Shown here piece after piece: positions 1-10,272 of a stretch of 64,000 nucleotides of DNA. The notes beneath the pieces were generated by a model that saw only the letters and a list, made by a program, of their open reading frames with translations, searched no databases and was not told the DNA's origin. Source of the DNA: Dactylonectria macrodidyma. Its lineage: Eukaryota; Ascomycota; Sordariomycetes; Hypocreales; Nectriaceae. The DNA is taken from NCBI GenBank assembly GCA_020744425.1, contig JAGMUV010000013.1, positions 496,001 to 560,000 on the forward strand. Direction: 5' to 3'. The translations under genes were made by a program, and so were the position numbers. Position 1 is the stretch's first letter; each line of letters opens with the position of its first letter.

Positions 1-1138
1 ACAGCAGGCACGTTTCCCTTGGCGACAACTTCAACAAAGTGCGGCTGCCCCGAGATAGCCTTGCTATGGATGCTGGCCCCAGAATCTAGTAGCACCTTCG
101 CAACTTGTAGGCTTCCCATAGAGGCAGCCTGGAACAGCGGTGGCAGTTCTGACCAGCTTGAATTGGTGGCCTCGGCCCCTGCAGCGAGGACGAGTCGAGC
201 CGCTCCCGCTTGGTCCGAAAGCATGGCACACTTGAGAGGCGTGTCGCCCGCCTCGTTGCGGCCATTGACGTTGGTGCCCTGTGAGATGAGTCCGGCAACC
301 TGGCGGTCGTCGCCGAGTGTGACTGCGTGGCAGAGAGCAGACACGAAGGGGTCTGGCTTAGACCGGAGGCCTGAAGCAAGGGCTTTGAGCGAGTGTGTGA
401 ATGAGAAGCCCTTAGGTCGCCCAGAGGGATTCTCGACTTGTGGGACGCTAGGGCTTGTTGGAGCAACACTTGTCGAGATGGAGTATGGTGGTGGCTCGTT
501 GGTGGTCTTTACAAGAGCATCTTGCTCGTCGATAGGTGGCTGTGTGGAACTGCCAGCAGTCCCACTATCTGGCAGGATTTCTCTCGAGTTTGCCGCCAGG
601 CGTGTAGCAGTCTCTGCTTGCTCCATCATATAATTTCCTGCTGGCGAGTCAAGCCGTAGGTCCTGTTGGCCCCTTTCGCCCCTAGTTCCTTATGAGTAAA
701 TGTCTTGTCGTTACAGCCAGAATACACATACAGTGATAGGACATCGACAAGATAGGCAAAAAGCTGACCATACGTCATCAGAAAGCCACCATGCGCTACT
801 AAGAACGATGAATCCGATTTGCCACCATCGCCAGGCTGCAAGTTCATCAACTGCTTGTGCAGAGCCCCCATCGCATCCTCGCAAGCCGCAAGAGACCGAG
901 CCAAGACGGCGCGCAGCCGCTCCGAAATGGCCGTCGCGACATCAAGAGCCTCTTCAAGCTGTGCAGTGTGACACCTGAGCTGCTCGAGGGCCGAGGACAC
1001 CAGGGCGAGCTGCAGCACGCGCTGGTCGCCTCCGTCAAGAAAGCCGGCAAGGCTATTGGCCTCGGCCGCGCTGGAGACGGCGCGGCTGGAGATGGATGAG
1101 CAGAGGGTGGTGAGGGAGGTTACTGAGAAGCCGTTCAT
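1..1138 (-). CDS. Ankyrin-repeat protein with a fungal STAND-type helical N-terminus (3' end outside window)
   Basis: The gene reads leftward and runs off the window edge. Exon 1 (715-1138) encodes a helical, Ala/Leu-rich N-terminus of about 140 residues containing a segment LARSLAACEDAMGALHKQL. This resembles the PigL_N/Helo-like N-terminal domains of fungal signalling proteins. A likely intron (641-714, donor GTAACG, acceptor CAG) brings the second exon into frame; without it the frame stops at 626. Exon 2 encodes a Ser/Thr/Pro-rich linker and then at least three ankyrin repeats, with signatures such as NEAGDTPLKCAMLSDQAGA and SMGSLQVAKVLLDSGASIH. Ankyrin repeats mediate protein binding. 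The N-terminal assignment is by resemblance only, and the exact splice site is an inference from phase. The start at 1138 is the first ATG of the open frame. Confidence 0.75.
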
Positions 1139-2351
1139 GGTTAGTATTGGAGAGCATTCATTAAACGATGGAAGTTTTCATGCGTTTATTATCGTGTTAC
1201 CTAGTGTAGTGAAGCGGGCCATCAGTCGGAAGTTATACACATCGACAATGCCTGGGACATGGCATGTGCGGGTATGAGGCTAACCAAGCCTGCCAAAAAT
1301 CCCCCACCTTGTTGGGCTGAACCGAGATGCGTAACCAGTGAGTGCGTGCCTCGTAGGCGCTGACGCGGTCCGACCAGGGTTCGAGCAACCATGTGTCGCA
1401 AGGCATATTGAGCAATAAGACGAGGCTTAAGACTTGAGAGCCTTCCCTTTTGGGTCGTTCGTTCTTCGTGACATCATAGCTTTCAGGACTCCGACAGCCC
1501 TATGGCGGGACCCCGCAAAACTTACTGTACATTCGTTTCTTCCGTCACTTCAGCTTGTCTCATATATTCATCCTACCCATAATTGGCACCCATAGTATTC
1601 GCTTGTTACAGCCTCGGTTTCCCGTCGCTGCTTGTGGAATATTAAGAGCAGCATCACTTGAGCCCCTCAGATACCGGTTGATGCTGGACAGTGGCCTCCC
1701 TGGGTTGGGTCAGCACTAGTCAGTTCTGGAATAGCGATGGGAACACGATGATCCAATTGCGGCGGATACCTGCAAGACCTGGTATTTAGGTAGGGTAGTA
1801 CTGCTTTACGCTTTCGATGGTCTCTCGCTCGAAATGGACGACAGCTGAGCAAACCCAGTTTACGCGCCACGCGTATGATAGCGAGCAGGTTGCCGCGGGG
1901 TACGTGAGGAGGCCTCTCATCAGGCGATTTCCTGGTGGAAGTGCGGCATGGGTACGAAAAGGTGGTCACTTGATTGGGAGGACCGAGGTATTTTCTAACT
2001 CACTCGATTGGCTATCATTTGGATGTCGCTTCCTTCAAGAAATTATGCCTGATAATCGGCACCACCGAGAGCGAATTCTTGTATCTGCATAGAGAGACCT
2101 GAGAGTCATGCTGGCCACGAATACATCTTCGCCCTGCTCTAGCCTGGTTAATTCGCCTTGACTGATTGCAATGGGTCTCTTCAGTGGTTGCTTCCAAGTC
2201 ATCTGGTTCTAATGCAAGCACCTGTCGGCAGACACTGCGTTCTTTTTCCTCAAAGTTGACTAAAAGCTCCGTCGAATGAAGGATAGAGGATGAATCTCGT
2301 GAGTTAGAGTCGCCAAACGCATTTCTATAGCACAGATCGAAGTATTGCATC
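1139..2351. other. Intergenic stretch, no supported gene
   Basis: About 1.2 kb with only short overlapping open frames on both strands. None shows a recognisable domain or consistent splice sites. It probably contains the promoter of the ankyrin gene near 1140-1400. Confidence 0.5.
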
Positions 2352-3689
2352 TTACAGCCCTCTCAGGTTCAATTTCAGCGAGTCCTCTAAAGACGTCCAA
2401 CCAGGCCTTCCAAGAGCCTTCAACAAAGCGGTACCGGAATCATTACAGACTTGAGACAAAATCTTTAATTGATCCATCGGTGAAATCATCTATCCACTCG
2501 TGGTCAGGCCTGATCTTACGGAGATGGTCCAACACGTCACTACCGCATTGTCAGATGTCTTTCTATAGATTGAAAATTAAAGCTCCAGGACCACTTACTT
2601 CCACGTGAAATGCGTAGCATATGAGATGATGCGCTCATTGCTAATAGCAGGGTCTGTGAGAGCCCCTACATGCAGACGGGCCGTGTCTTGCACATCCACA
2701 ACCATTCTGTAGTGCTGGTTAATATCAAACACATCTCAACAATCCATAATTTGATGATGCGGAAGGTCAAAGCAGCCGAAAGGCCAGCCAGCCCTCTTAT
2801 AGGCAATGGTCATGTCAGAAAGGAGAAGAAAATTTACGGTAGTCAAGGTGCTTGGCCCGCTCAGGCTGGCCATTGAAGATTTCCTTGACGAATGATCCCG
2901 AACTCACGGGAATGGACCAATCCAGAACCTTGCCGAAGTTGACACCTAGGACAATAGAGTTGACGGTAAAGTGTGGCTGCTTTTCTTTGGCGTATTTGAA
3001 AAGAGCCTTCTCACCCTCGACCTTGCTCGCGGCGTAGACGGACATGGCACGGCCAGGCAAGTATGGCGGCGGAGCCTAGGCTTTCTTGACGTCGTCCTCA
3101 TTGTACGCCTCATGGCCGAGTTTGCGGGCAACGTTTGGTGTAGGCGGTGCTAGCGCCGCGGTGGATGATGTGTACACGAGATTCCTCACCGTGGGTGTTT
3201 TAGCGGCTGAGTCGAGAATTTCGTGAATGCTAGAACGACATTTCGACCATGTTGGGGTCTGGGTTGAAAGTCACATTGCTCACGGCATGGGCAATTCCAG
3301 TGACGCCTGCGTTTTGTTCGTCAACATGTGCATTACCCAAGGCTGAGGAGACTTCAAAAACCTTGGGCTGCTGAATCGAACGCTCCAGGCGCCGAAAAGT
3401 CTCTGACGACGACCAATTCGACTCTGTCTTTTCCGAACTTGTCCTCCCAAAGCTTTAGCAAGCCTCCCACCATTCTGACATCTCAACCCGTTCCTCGGAC
3501 ATTGAAACCGGCCTGTAGTAGCTGGTCGGCGACGTGTGAACCGATGTAGCCATTGACGCCAGTAACTAGAACGACGGATCCGGGGGGGAAAGTTGAGGAA
3601 ATATTGATAATATGAATTGAGGTGTAGAAGTTGATCGGACTCCCTTGAGTAAGGAAAGCTTGGATTTTATATGATATGATTACAAACAT
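2352..3689 (-). pseudogene. Decayed NAD(P)-dependent ketoreductase / dihydroflavonol-reductase-like SDR
   Basis: Homology to the extended SDR family of fungal aldehyde/ketone reductases can be followed through the whole region in shifting frames. The Rossmann motif VLVTGVNGYIGSHVADQLL lies at the 5' end. It is followed by the GAFD segment, the catalytic block MSVYAASKVEGEKALFKYA (YxxxK), the segment VLGVNFGKVLD and a C-terminal block KALGRPGWTSLEDS ending with TAA at 2352-2354. Lesions include an in-frame TGA at 3483-3485, a frameshift near 3230-3250, TAG replacing a probable Trp codon at 3076-3078, and stops plus a frameshift near 2445-2460. There is also a short extra segment in the first third. 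Remnants of two introns are visible (donor GTAAATT after the DYR codons, and GTAAGTGG near 2590). It cannot make a functional reductase as it stands. Confidence 0.85.
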
Positions 3690-3991
3690 TCTAGCTTAAT
3701 GCTTCTCTATAAAGTATGCCATGTCCCAGACTAAGGCCAGATGGTCAGGAGTGGCAGCACCGGAATTCCGGGCCAGTAGAGGTAGATCTCCCCGGATCAC
3801 TTTAGGACCCCAGTGATCGGGCGAGAGCCATTACACCATCACCACACGATCACTCTAGTAAGTCGCAAGGGAGAGAAGAAGGGCAGACGCTATCCACAAG
3901 CCTCTCTTTGTCCGCATGGACACACGACGGGTTACGGGCAGATGGAAGATGGAGATTGAAGTTTAGGATGCCTAACTCCGCCGTTGTCTAA

Positions 3992-4009
3992 TTTTGCGGA
4001 GTTTGATGC
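3992..4009 (+). promoter_or_regulatory. Copy 1 of an 18-bp motif with a TGCGGA core
   Basis: ATTTTGCGGAGTTTGATG. The same motif with one mismatch occurs at 5481-5498, and AGCCACAC follows a few bases downstream of both. A CGG core is the usual contact of fungal Zn2Cys6 regulators, so a regulatory role is a guess. The copies lie upstream of the SDR pseudogene (reading left) and of the NmrA-like gene (reading right). Confidence 0.35.
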
Positions 4010-4362
4010 ACCGTGGGGTTTAGCCACACCAATGGTTAAGACGTTGAATCGAGTGTAGGCAGCCTCCGAATTGGTTTCATGCTTACGGAGCAGATGGACA
4101 TCAAACTTCGACGACAAGGGTGCGATTATTCGCTCGACACACACAGCCAACACCGGCCAACCACCAACTTGCCACTTAATCGTCATGAGAATTTTGTACC
4201 CTCGTGTAGACCGGCGAGATGACCGCCATCATCGATGACGCAAAATTAAATGCTCGCTAGTCAGAAGAAGAAGGTATCTCAGCAAATGGCAAAAGTTGGG
4301 AAACGACTCTTTGGATCCTCGACCTAAGATCAGGTACTGGGCAAACGGGAAATCCAGTTGTG

Positions 4363-4412
4363 TTAGTGCAATAAGGTGGTTGCATTAGCGCAGTAAGGCG
4401 GCTGCATTAGCG
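4363..4412. repeat. 22-bp tandem repeat, two full copies plus 6 bp
   Basis: Copy 1 (4363-4384) and copy 2 (4385-4406) match at 18 of 22 positions, and a third partial copy TTAGCG follows. All four differences are transitions (C/T or G/A). No gene is associated with it. Confidence 0.8.
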
Positions 4413-5480
4413 TCCATGTTTAATACCGAGCCTGGCCCCTTGTCTGCTTGGGGCAGAGTCCAAACACAGATTGAGTGTCACCGTATCCATTAATAGTAAA
4501 CCAAATCAAGCGATGCCAAGATTCTTACCAATATGTCCCAATGTTTGAGCTCATAGCGCCCGACAATCATGTGCAACGGTGTTGTGGGGTGCTGATAAGG
4601 TCTTCTATCAAGTCCTGACACAAGGGCACTGCCTTCATTCATTTTATCGCGATGATCTTAGAATGAGGAACTCAAGTTAATTCAGAGCAATGGCTGGAAA
4701 TAACAACAGTAGGAATAAATTCCATAGTCATTGGCTTTTCGATTGATCGAAACTTTCATCTTAGCAAGTGCTCTGCAAGCTGTTGACGTTCGAACCTACG
4801 AACGCCGAGCACCGAGGTCGACTGTACCCTGAATTCTTCCATTGACCTACGCCCTAGTAAGTCCAATTACAAATAATAGCGGGCCTAAATGCTTAGAAAT
4901 ACAACTCCTGTCCTTTCTGTCCGTTTCTCCAAGCATTATTCAGCGACATGCCAGTTTGGAGACAGAGCCGGCACCTTTCTAGACAAGCGGTCAGCTGAAG
5001 GAGGACAAGAACAAGGAAATACACATGGAAGCTAACCATTAACAACCAGGGTTCATTGACGTCCTTGTCGCGTGTGGCATGCGACTAATCCGTAACCATA
5101 TCAGCCATTTCATAGGTGAACACCTAGGACATAGACGTGACGTTGTTAGTCTTGACACACTCCACTCGGCGCAGCCGTACCGAGCGTCTAGGTCCAATCG
5201 CGGCACTTCTGAAGCCAAGCGAGGTCCACGTCCCAAAGAAACCATCCGGACCCTAGCATGAATTTAAGTTTCACATTTCAATCGCTCAGCTGTAAAGTAT
5301 CGCATGTGGTCTGCTGCTAAATAACAGTAAGATGCGGGGGAAGCAAGCGGAGCGGTTGACCCTACCCACAATTGAGTATGTACATCAACACCTTTTGGAC
5401 ATCAGAGATCATGGGCAGCCCGGATTGTCCGGGTGCGGAGTTTTGGATCATAGAGACAAGTCCCACTGCACCGTCACCCG

Positions 5481-5498
5481 ATTTTGCGGAATTTGATG
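5481..5498 (+). promoter_or_regulatory. Copy 2 of the 18-bp TGCGGA motif
   Basis: ATTTTGCGGAATTTGATG, 17 of 18 identical to 3992-4009, located about 180 bp upstream of the NmrA-like start codon and about 83 bp upstream of its TATA box. Confidence 0.35.
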
Positions 5499-5580
5499 AG
5501 AGCCACACTAGGGGCATTGAGTGGTTAGTGTCAGCGACGCTTCGAGATAGCCAAGTAAGTCTAGGCATCGACTAAGTCTA

Positions 5581-5590
5581 TATATAAATA
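5581..5590 (+). promoter_or_regulatory. TATA box of the NmrA-like reductase gene
   Basis: TATATAAATA lies about 90 bp upstream of the ATG at 5678, a usual distance in filamentous fungi. Confidence 0.55.
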
Positions 5591-5677
5591 GACCCCGAGT
5601 CTCTATCCAAAGGATGTGAAAATTCACTTCGTTCAAGTTTCGACGTAAGGCCAACCAGCTGCTACCCTCTGAGCATC

Positions 5678-6851
5678 ATGAAAGTCGCCATCGTCGGGGC
5701 CACCGGCCAGACTGGCGCAATCATTGTGGACGCCCTCCTCAAGTCAGCAACACCTAAATATGTATGGATATTTATTTATCGCTGAGTTTGCCAAACAAAA
5801 CAATGCTAAAACTACGTCCAGGAGATATTGGCTTTGACTAGGCCTTCCTCCCTACAGAAGCCGGAGGTGGTTGGCTTGAAAGAGAAAGGGGTTGCGATTG
5901 TCGCTGCCGACCTCGGGGGCCCAGAGGATGAATTAGCAAAACTGCTCGAAGGCACGGATGTCGTCATCTCCACCATCTACGGGGGCAGCGTGGCGGCCGA
6001 GATTCCTCTGGTCAATGCTTCCAAAGCCGCAGGCGTCAAACGATACATACCCTGCTTCTTCGCCACGGTGGCTGCTCCCAAGGGTGCTCTTCTGCTGAGA
6101 GACATGGTAAGCTGTTATGGAGATCTAGTCGCAGGAATAGCACTAACTCAAAGTTCTAGAAAGAGGATGTGCTGAACCACATCAAGAAAGTCTTTCTGCC
6201 CTACACAGTCATAGATGTCGGTTGGTGGTATCAGGTCAATCTGCCCCGCCTTCCTTCTGGTCGCATCGACTACGCCGCTTTCCAGACCACGGACGGCATT
6301 GCTGGGAAAGGCGACGTCCCCTTTGCTTTGACGGACGTCAAGGATGTAGGGCGGTACGTGTCTCGTATTATTGCCGATCCTCGGACTCTGAATCGAATGG
6401 TTTTCGCCTACAATGAAGTCGTTACCCACAGCCAACTGTATGACTTGTTGGAAGAGATGAGTGGAGAGAAACTTGACCGCCAATATGTACGTGAACCTAC
6501 TTGAGCAAATCTACACTGAACATTTTGCGAACAGAGCTGACTTGAAAGCAGGTTCGTCCCGAGGCAATTTCAGCCAGCATAGCCAAGATCAAAGCCTCAG
6601 AGCCAAGTCCAGACTCGGTTGAATTTGTGACGCTGGCGAAATACCAATACTGGTATTCCTGCGGCGTTCGTGGGGATAACACTCCCGAGTATGCTCGGTA
6701 CCTAGGTTACGTTACCACCAAGGAGCTGTACCCTGACATGGAATGGAACAGCCTTGCGAAGTATTTTCAGGACGTTCTTGACGGCAAAGGACAGAGAGTC
6801 TATAAACATCTGCAAGATTTGCCGGCCATCAACGCTGATAAGAAGGGTTGA
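5678..6851 (+). CDS. NmrA-like / isoflavone-reductase-family NAD(P)-binding protein
   Basis: Four exons (5678-5761, 5822-6106, 6160-6486, 6552-6851) give a protein of 331 residues, with all phases at zero and GT-AG introns of 53-65 nt. The N-terminus MKVAIVGATGQTG is the GxxGxxG dinucleotide-binding motif of atypical SDRs. Later blocks (GTDVVISTIYGG, AAGVKRYIPCFF, DVKDVGRYVSRII) fit the NmrA/isoflavone-reductase fold, whose members reduce phenolic substrates or sense NADP. The substrate is unknown. The protein is probably cytosolic: there is no signal peptide or membrane segment. Its 3' end faces the ADP-ribosylglycohydrolase gene with only 83 bp between the stop codons. A TATA box and a CGG-type motif lie upstream. 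Confidence 0.88.
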
Positions 6852-6934
6852 ACTTTAGGCTCCCATTGCTATGTGTGTATTGCAGCCAGACTGAAATTAA
6901 AACGAGTTATTTCTTATTTGTTTGTTGATTCTCT

Positions 6935-7957
6935 TCATCTTCTCATCAGCGCCAACGCAACATCCTTAAACTCCTGCGCAAACTGCAACTGTGCCTTCCA
7001 ATCCGTCGGAATGCTCCCCACACCATCCCTCGCCCCCAACACACCTCCAGCTATCGCAGCATTTGTATCAGTGTCCTTTCCGATCCTCACCACATCTACC
7101 AACACGTCTTCGAGGCTCCTCTCGTCGAAAAGCGCAGCGACTGCAATCGTTAGCGACTCGAGCACGAAGCCGCTGCACCCGCCCACCATCTCTTTCGGCG
7201 GCCCGCGCAGCGCCATGTCGACCACTTTGACTTCTCGCCCTAAAGTAATCGCCCGAGAGACGGCGCCGGGTCTCTGGTTTTCTAGACGTAGAGCGATCTG
7301 TTCGCCGGCCGAGACCGCAGCGGCTGGAGTGGCGCCGTTGATGAGTTCGGACACGATGGTGTTGTATACAGCACATGCGGCAGTGCATCGGAAGTCGTTG
7401 TGGGTGATTTTGCTGATACGGATGCTCTCGTAGATGAGCTTCTCTCGATCCGGCTGGAACAGCCCCGTCGGGAGACACCGCATCAGACTCCCATTGCCAG
7501 CACTACCCTCACCAGCACCAGCACGGTCTGGATCTCGCGATTTACTGAACACCCCTAGCCCACGAGCCGTAGCTACACCCATATCCGCGGGATAGCTTCC
7601 CTTCACGCGGTCGGGCCAGTCCCCATTCTGCCACTTCAGAAAGTGCTCCCCTGCCAGGCGCGCAACATCGCCTCCAGGGGTTAGGTCCCTATAAGCGAGC
7701 AAGACACCACGCGCCATGTCAGTGTCGTCCGTTGCATGGCCGGCGGGCCAGTTGAACGGCCCTCCTCCAATTATTTCACGGAGGCCGTTGGGATACTGCG
7801 AAGCGATTTGGGCGTGGGATTTGAACTCGACCGTGGCGCCGAGCGAGTCGCCAGCGTGGAGGCCGAGCAGAGCGCCGACGACGCGAGATTCACGATCTGA
7901 CAGTGTTCCATCGCCTGAGTAAGAAGAGTAAGAAGCCATTTTGAGGGGCCTTTTCAA
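6935..7957 (-). CDS. ADP-ribosylglycohydrolase family protein
   Basis: Single-exon gene for 340 residues; translation could also start at the seventh codon (MASYSSYS). Family hallmarks of the DraG/ADPRH fold are present: LLGLHAGDSLGA (residues 31-41), the acidic metal-binding motif HATDDTD (74-80), GNGSLMR (154-160), and a second metal site IGKDTDTNAAIAGG (292-305). These Asp residues bind two Mg ions in characterised members, which remove ADP-ribose from modified proteins or related compounds. The complete metal set suggests an active enzyme. The substrate cannot be told from sequence. A TATAAATA element on the minus strand at 8002-8009 lies just upstream. Confidence 0.92.
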   Translation of the reverse strand: MKRPLKMASYSSYSGDGTLSDRESRVVGALLGLHAGDSLGATVEFKSHAQIASQYPNGLREIIGGGPFNWPAGHATDDTDMARGVLLAYRDLTPGGDVARLAGEHFLKWQNGDWPDRVKGSYPADMGVATARGLGVFSKSRDPDRAGAGEGSAGNGSLMRCLPTGLFQPDREKLIYESIRISKITHNDFRCTAACAVYNTIVSELINGATPAAAVSAGEQIALRLENQRPGAVSRAITLGREVKVVDMALRGPPKEMVGGCSGFVLESLTIAVAALFDERSLEDVLVDVVRIGKDTDTNAAIAGGVLGARDGVGSIPTDWKAQLQFAQEFKDVALALMRR

Positions 7958-8250
7958 GTTGAATAAGGTGAATCAAGTCATCGATTATTATGATTGCAGC
8001 CTATTTATATGTCAGCTTGGAGTCTTGTTATGGTAGCCTGGCGGTGGGGAAACGCAGCCCCCACGTGACTGTGCTGGAGAGTGTGGCTTGAAACTCAGAC
8101 ATTAGTGATGATTTGTGGAACGAGCTTGTAACTTAGGAGAAATTTCGTTAGTGATGGAATATCTGTCAGCTGCAATCCCTTCACTAAAATAACTTCAACA
8201 TCCTGAAAACACACGTCATAGAAGAACTAGTTAGCCGATCAACGTCCAGC

Positions 8251-8409
8251 ATGGCAAACCCACAAAGCATCGACAAACAAGACCCTCAACAGAAAAATAA
8301 GGCAAAGCCTCCTTCTATTCGTCTTCGTGGAAAGACACCTAGAAATTCATCCAAGGGTTATGGTGTACAGTTCATCAATAGTTTGAATTCCGCACTTGAT
8401 ATGGGATAG
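8251..8409 (+). CDS. Possible 52-residue protein, unknown function
   Basis: An open frame of 53 codons begins at an ATG 293 bp upstream of, and divergent from, the ADP-ribosylglycohydrolase gene. The product is basic and polar (MANPQSIDKQDPQQKNKAK at the start) and has no recognisable motif. It is too short to be judged by composition, and a chance frame is a real alternative. Confidence 0.25.
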   Translation: MANPQSIDKQDPQQKNKAKPPSIRLRGKTPRNSSKGYGVQFINSLNSALDMG

Positions 8410-8767
8410 TGGTGGCATTGTCATTTTCGTTCTCATTTTCATCCTTATTATCATTCGTGTACATCAAATATGACTCTTCGGCTGTTATGTTTCCAGTTGC
8501 AGACAGTTATATATAGACCTTGAGAAAAATTTTGCTCTCAATCCAATCAGACATTTTTACCATGCTATGGTGATACCAAGACTTCGAATCATGATCCATA
8601 TCTGAACTGTGCCAGCCAGGAATTTGTTTAAAATTCATTGAGGAAGATCCATGTTTGTGAGAAACACTGGGCAAAAAAACTCTGAACTAATTGAATAGAC
8701 CCTCTGACATTATTCCTTCATCCTTGATACTAAAACAAGACAGCCCGCTTTCCCATGCATAGTCCTG

Positions 8768-9083
8768 CTAATCTGTGATCGAACCAGCCTCCCCCTTTGC
8801 ACTCCAAGTTGAAGCACCGTTCTTGAACAAGAAAGGGCTATAACCCGTGCAATGTTTCATTTGATCGGAAGTATCCTTGAATCCATTCCAAGGGTCTTCT
8901 CTATCGCTCTGGTTCATCCAGCGCGACATTGGAGAACCGGCGCCTGTATAAAGGCGAGTGGTTAGACGGCGGTCGTATTCAAACAGACGAATGCTTACCT
9001 TTGTCTTTAGTTACGTCGAAGTAAACATTTGACAAAGCAGAAGATAAGCGGTCGTTGTTTGCCCGCGTGGTGGTCGTAGTCAT
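8768..9083 (-). CDS. Small two-exon gene, 86-residue hypothetical protein
   Basis: Exon 1 (8999-9083) starts with ATG and a Thr run. An intron at 8944-8998 (55 nt, donor GTAAGC, acceptor TTTATACAG) joins it in phase 1 to exon 2 (8768-8943), giving 86 residues. The C-terminal half contains MSRWMNQSDREDPWNGFKD and is rich in aromatic and charged residues; there is no signal peptide or membrane segment. The clean splice sites and kept phase are the main support, since each exon alone is too short to stand out. I do not recognise the family. The promoter side faces the GGCCCT-motif tract. Confidence 0.55.
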
Positions 9084-10272
9084 TGTGAGCTTGTCTTGTG
9101 GGTAAAAGCTTGCAAAGCTGAATATGTTGCTTTGGTGGAGATGATACAAGAAGCAAAGGTGGTTCTCAGCTACTCCAACTCAGAAGGAATTGTATAACAA
9201 GATTTGTTTTAATGCTGGGTTCGATGGAAGCTTTAAATATTCAGCATAAGCATTACACACTCAAGGACGATGGATCTTGACATTGAATGTCGAGCGACAT
9301 AGAGTGCCTGATTACGTCGGCTATCTCTAGTTTGCGTTGTCAAAACACCAAAGATTGGATCCAAAATCTAGGGCCGATTATTCCATTGGCTCTTTTACTT
9401 CTTTCAGTCGCGTGTTGAAGACAACGATTCGGCTGTTTGAGGCTTGGGCCAGGGCCGTTTTCGCCATTGGACGGTTTGGACAGTTGTGGTGCTGCTAGTC
9501 GAGGGCCAATTTCGGGACTGGAAAACAAGTACAGCAATTTAAACATTATTAAGGTTCTTTTGGTCCATTGCCATCTACATCATACTGTAGAAGCTTACCC
9601 AGGGCCGTTTTTCTGATTTGGTGTCTCTGTGCGCTAGTTTAGACCGCACACCGAGGGCCAATATGGACCAACCTATGGCTTTGATCCTCAATGAATCCTT
9701 CAATTGACGAATGAAAGAATGGGCCCTACAATATGACCCCTCTCGGAAAGCTCTTCCTAATGTTCATGTTGGCGAGGTTGATCCACATCTTGGCCCTCGA
9801 CGAATAGGAAAAACGGCCCTGATGCTTGGCCGCGTTCTGCCCACAAAAATATCAGCTGAGCCTCATCACTTAACTTAACTAGGTGCCACCGGCCGTATGG
9901 TGGCTTCGGCAACAACTACCCAATTTTCCCGGCGGCTTATCTGAATTTGATGCTGGGTTGCCCCTTGCTTAGGTAGCCTGGAGGATGGTACTTCGATCGG
10001 GAACATACGCTGTGGTAGGAGTATAGTCCTGCATGCAAGCCTAAGCACAAATTCATGCCTGAGCCGCATGTTTGCTAATGTTGCGAGCAACCCTACAAGA
10101 CCTTTTGGGAATGGTGCTTTTATAACAACTACGATCTTTGCGATAGATATCTGCAAGGATCCTTAGTGTGTCTACACGTCTTCATTTCCGCATTCTAAGG
10201 CTATACACTTATACCCAAGGCTAACCTCCCTAATGTCCTCCCCAATAGTTGGATTAACAGAAGAATCTGGCT
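9084..10272. other. Intergenic tract carrying copies of a 20-bp GGCCCT motif
   Basis: No gene is supported. At least seven copies of a short motif ending in GGCCCT occur between 9370 and 9820, in both orientations (see repeat entry). Confidence 0.5.
9370..9820. repeat. Cluster of a dispersed ~20-bp motif (consensus near CGAATGARARAANNGGCCCT)
   Basis: Plus-strand copies are at 9708-9727 and 9801-9820. Reverse-strand copies are at 9370-9389, 9451-9470, 9502-9521, 9601-9621 and 9654-9673; the last is more divergent. The shared part is a C/G-AAT start, an A-rich middle and a fixed GGCCCT end. Two closer copies occur about 13 kb away at 22568-22587 and 22630-22649. It is not a tandem array and has no coding capacity. 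Confidence 0.6.

Larger units (their letters stand above)
3690..5677. other. 2-kb intergenic region with a short tandem repeat and a duplicated CGG-type motif
   Basis: No coding region is supported. The stretch contains a 22-bp tandem repeat (4363-4412) and two copies of an 18-bp motif with a TGCGGA core (3992-4009 and 5481-5498). It ends in the TATA-containing promoter of the NmrA-like gene. Confidence 0.5.

Noticed and set aside
1320..1400. tRNA-like stretch with GGTTCGAG
   Set aside because: The A box is poor, the T stem does not pair and no cloverleaf closes.
2352..3689. Repeat-induced point mutation as the cause of the reductase pseudogene
   Set aside because: Only one stop fits a CpA-context change, the first (CGA to TGA) is CpG, and indels are also present; the evidence is insufficient.
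9875..10156. 93-codon leftward frame upstream of a region of repeats
   Set aside because: No recognisable domain or splice partner; not reported as a gene.
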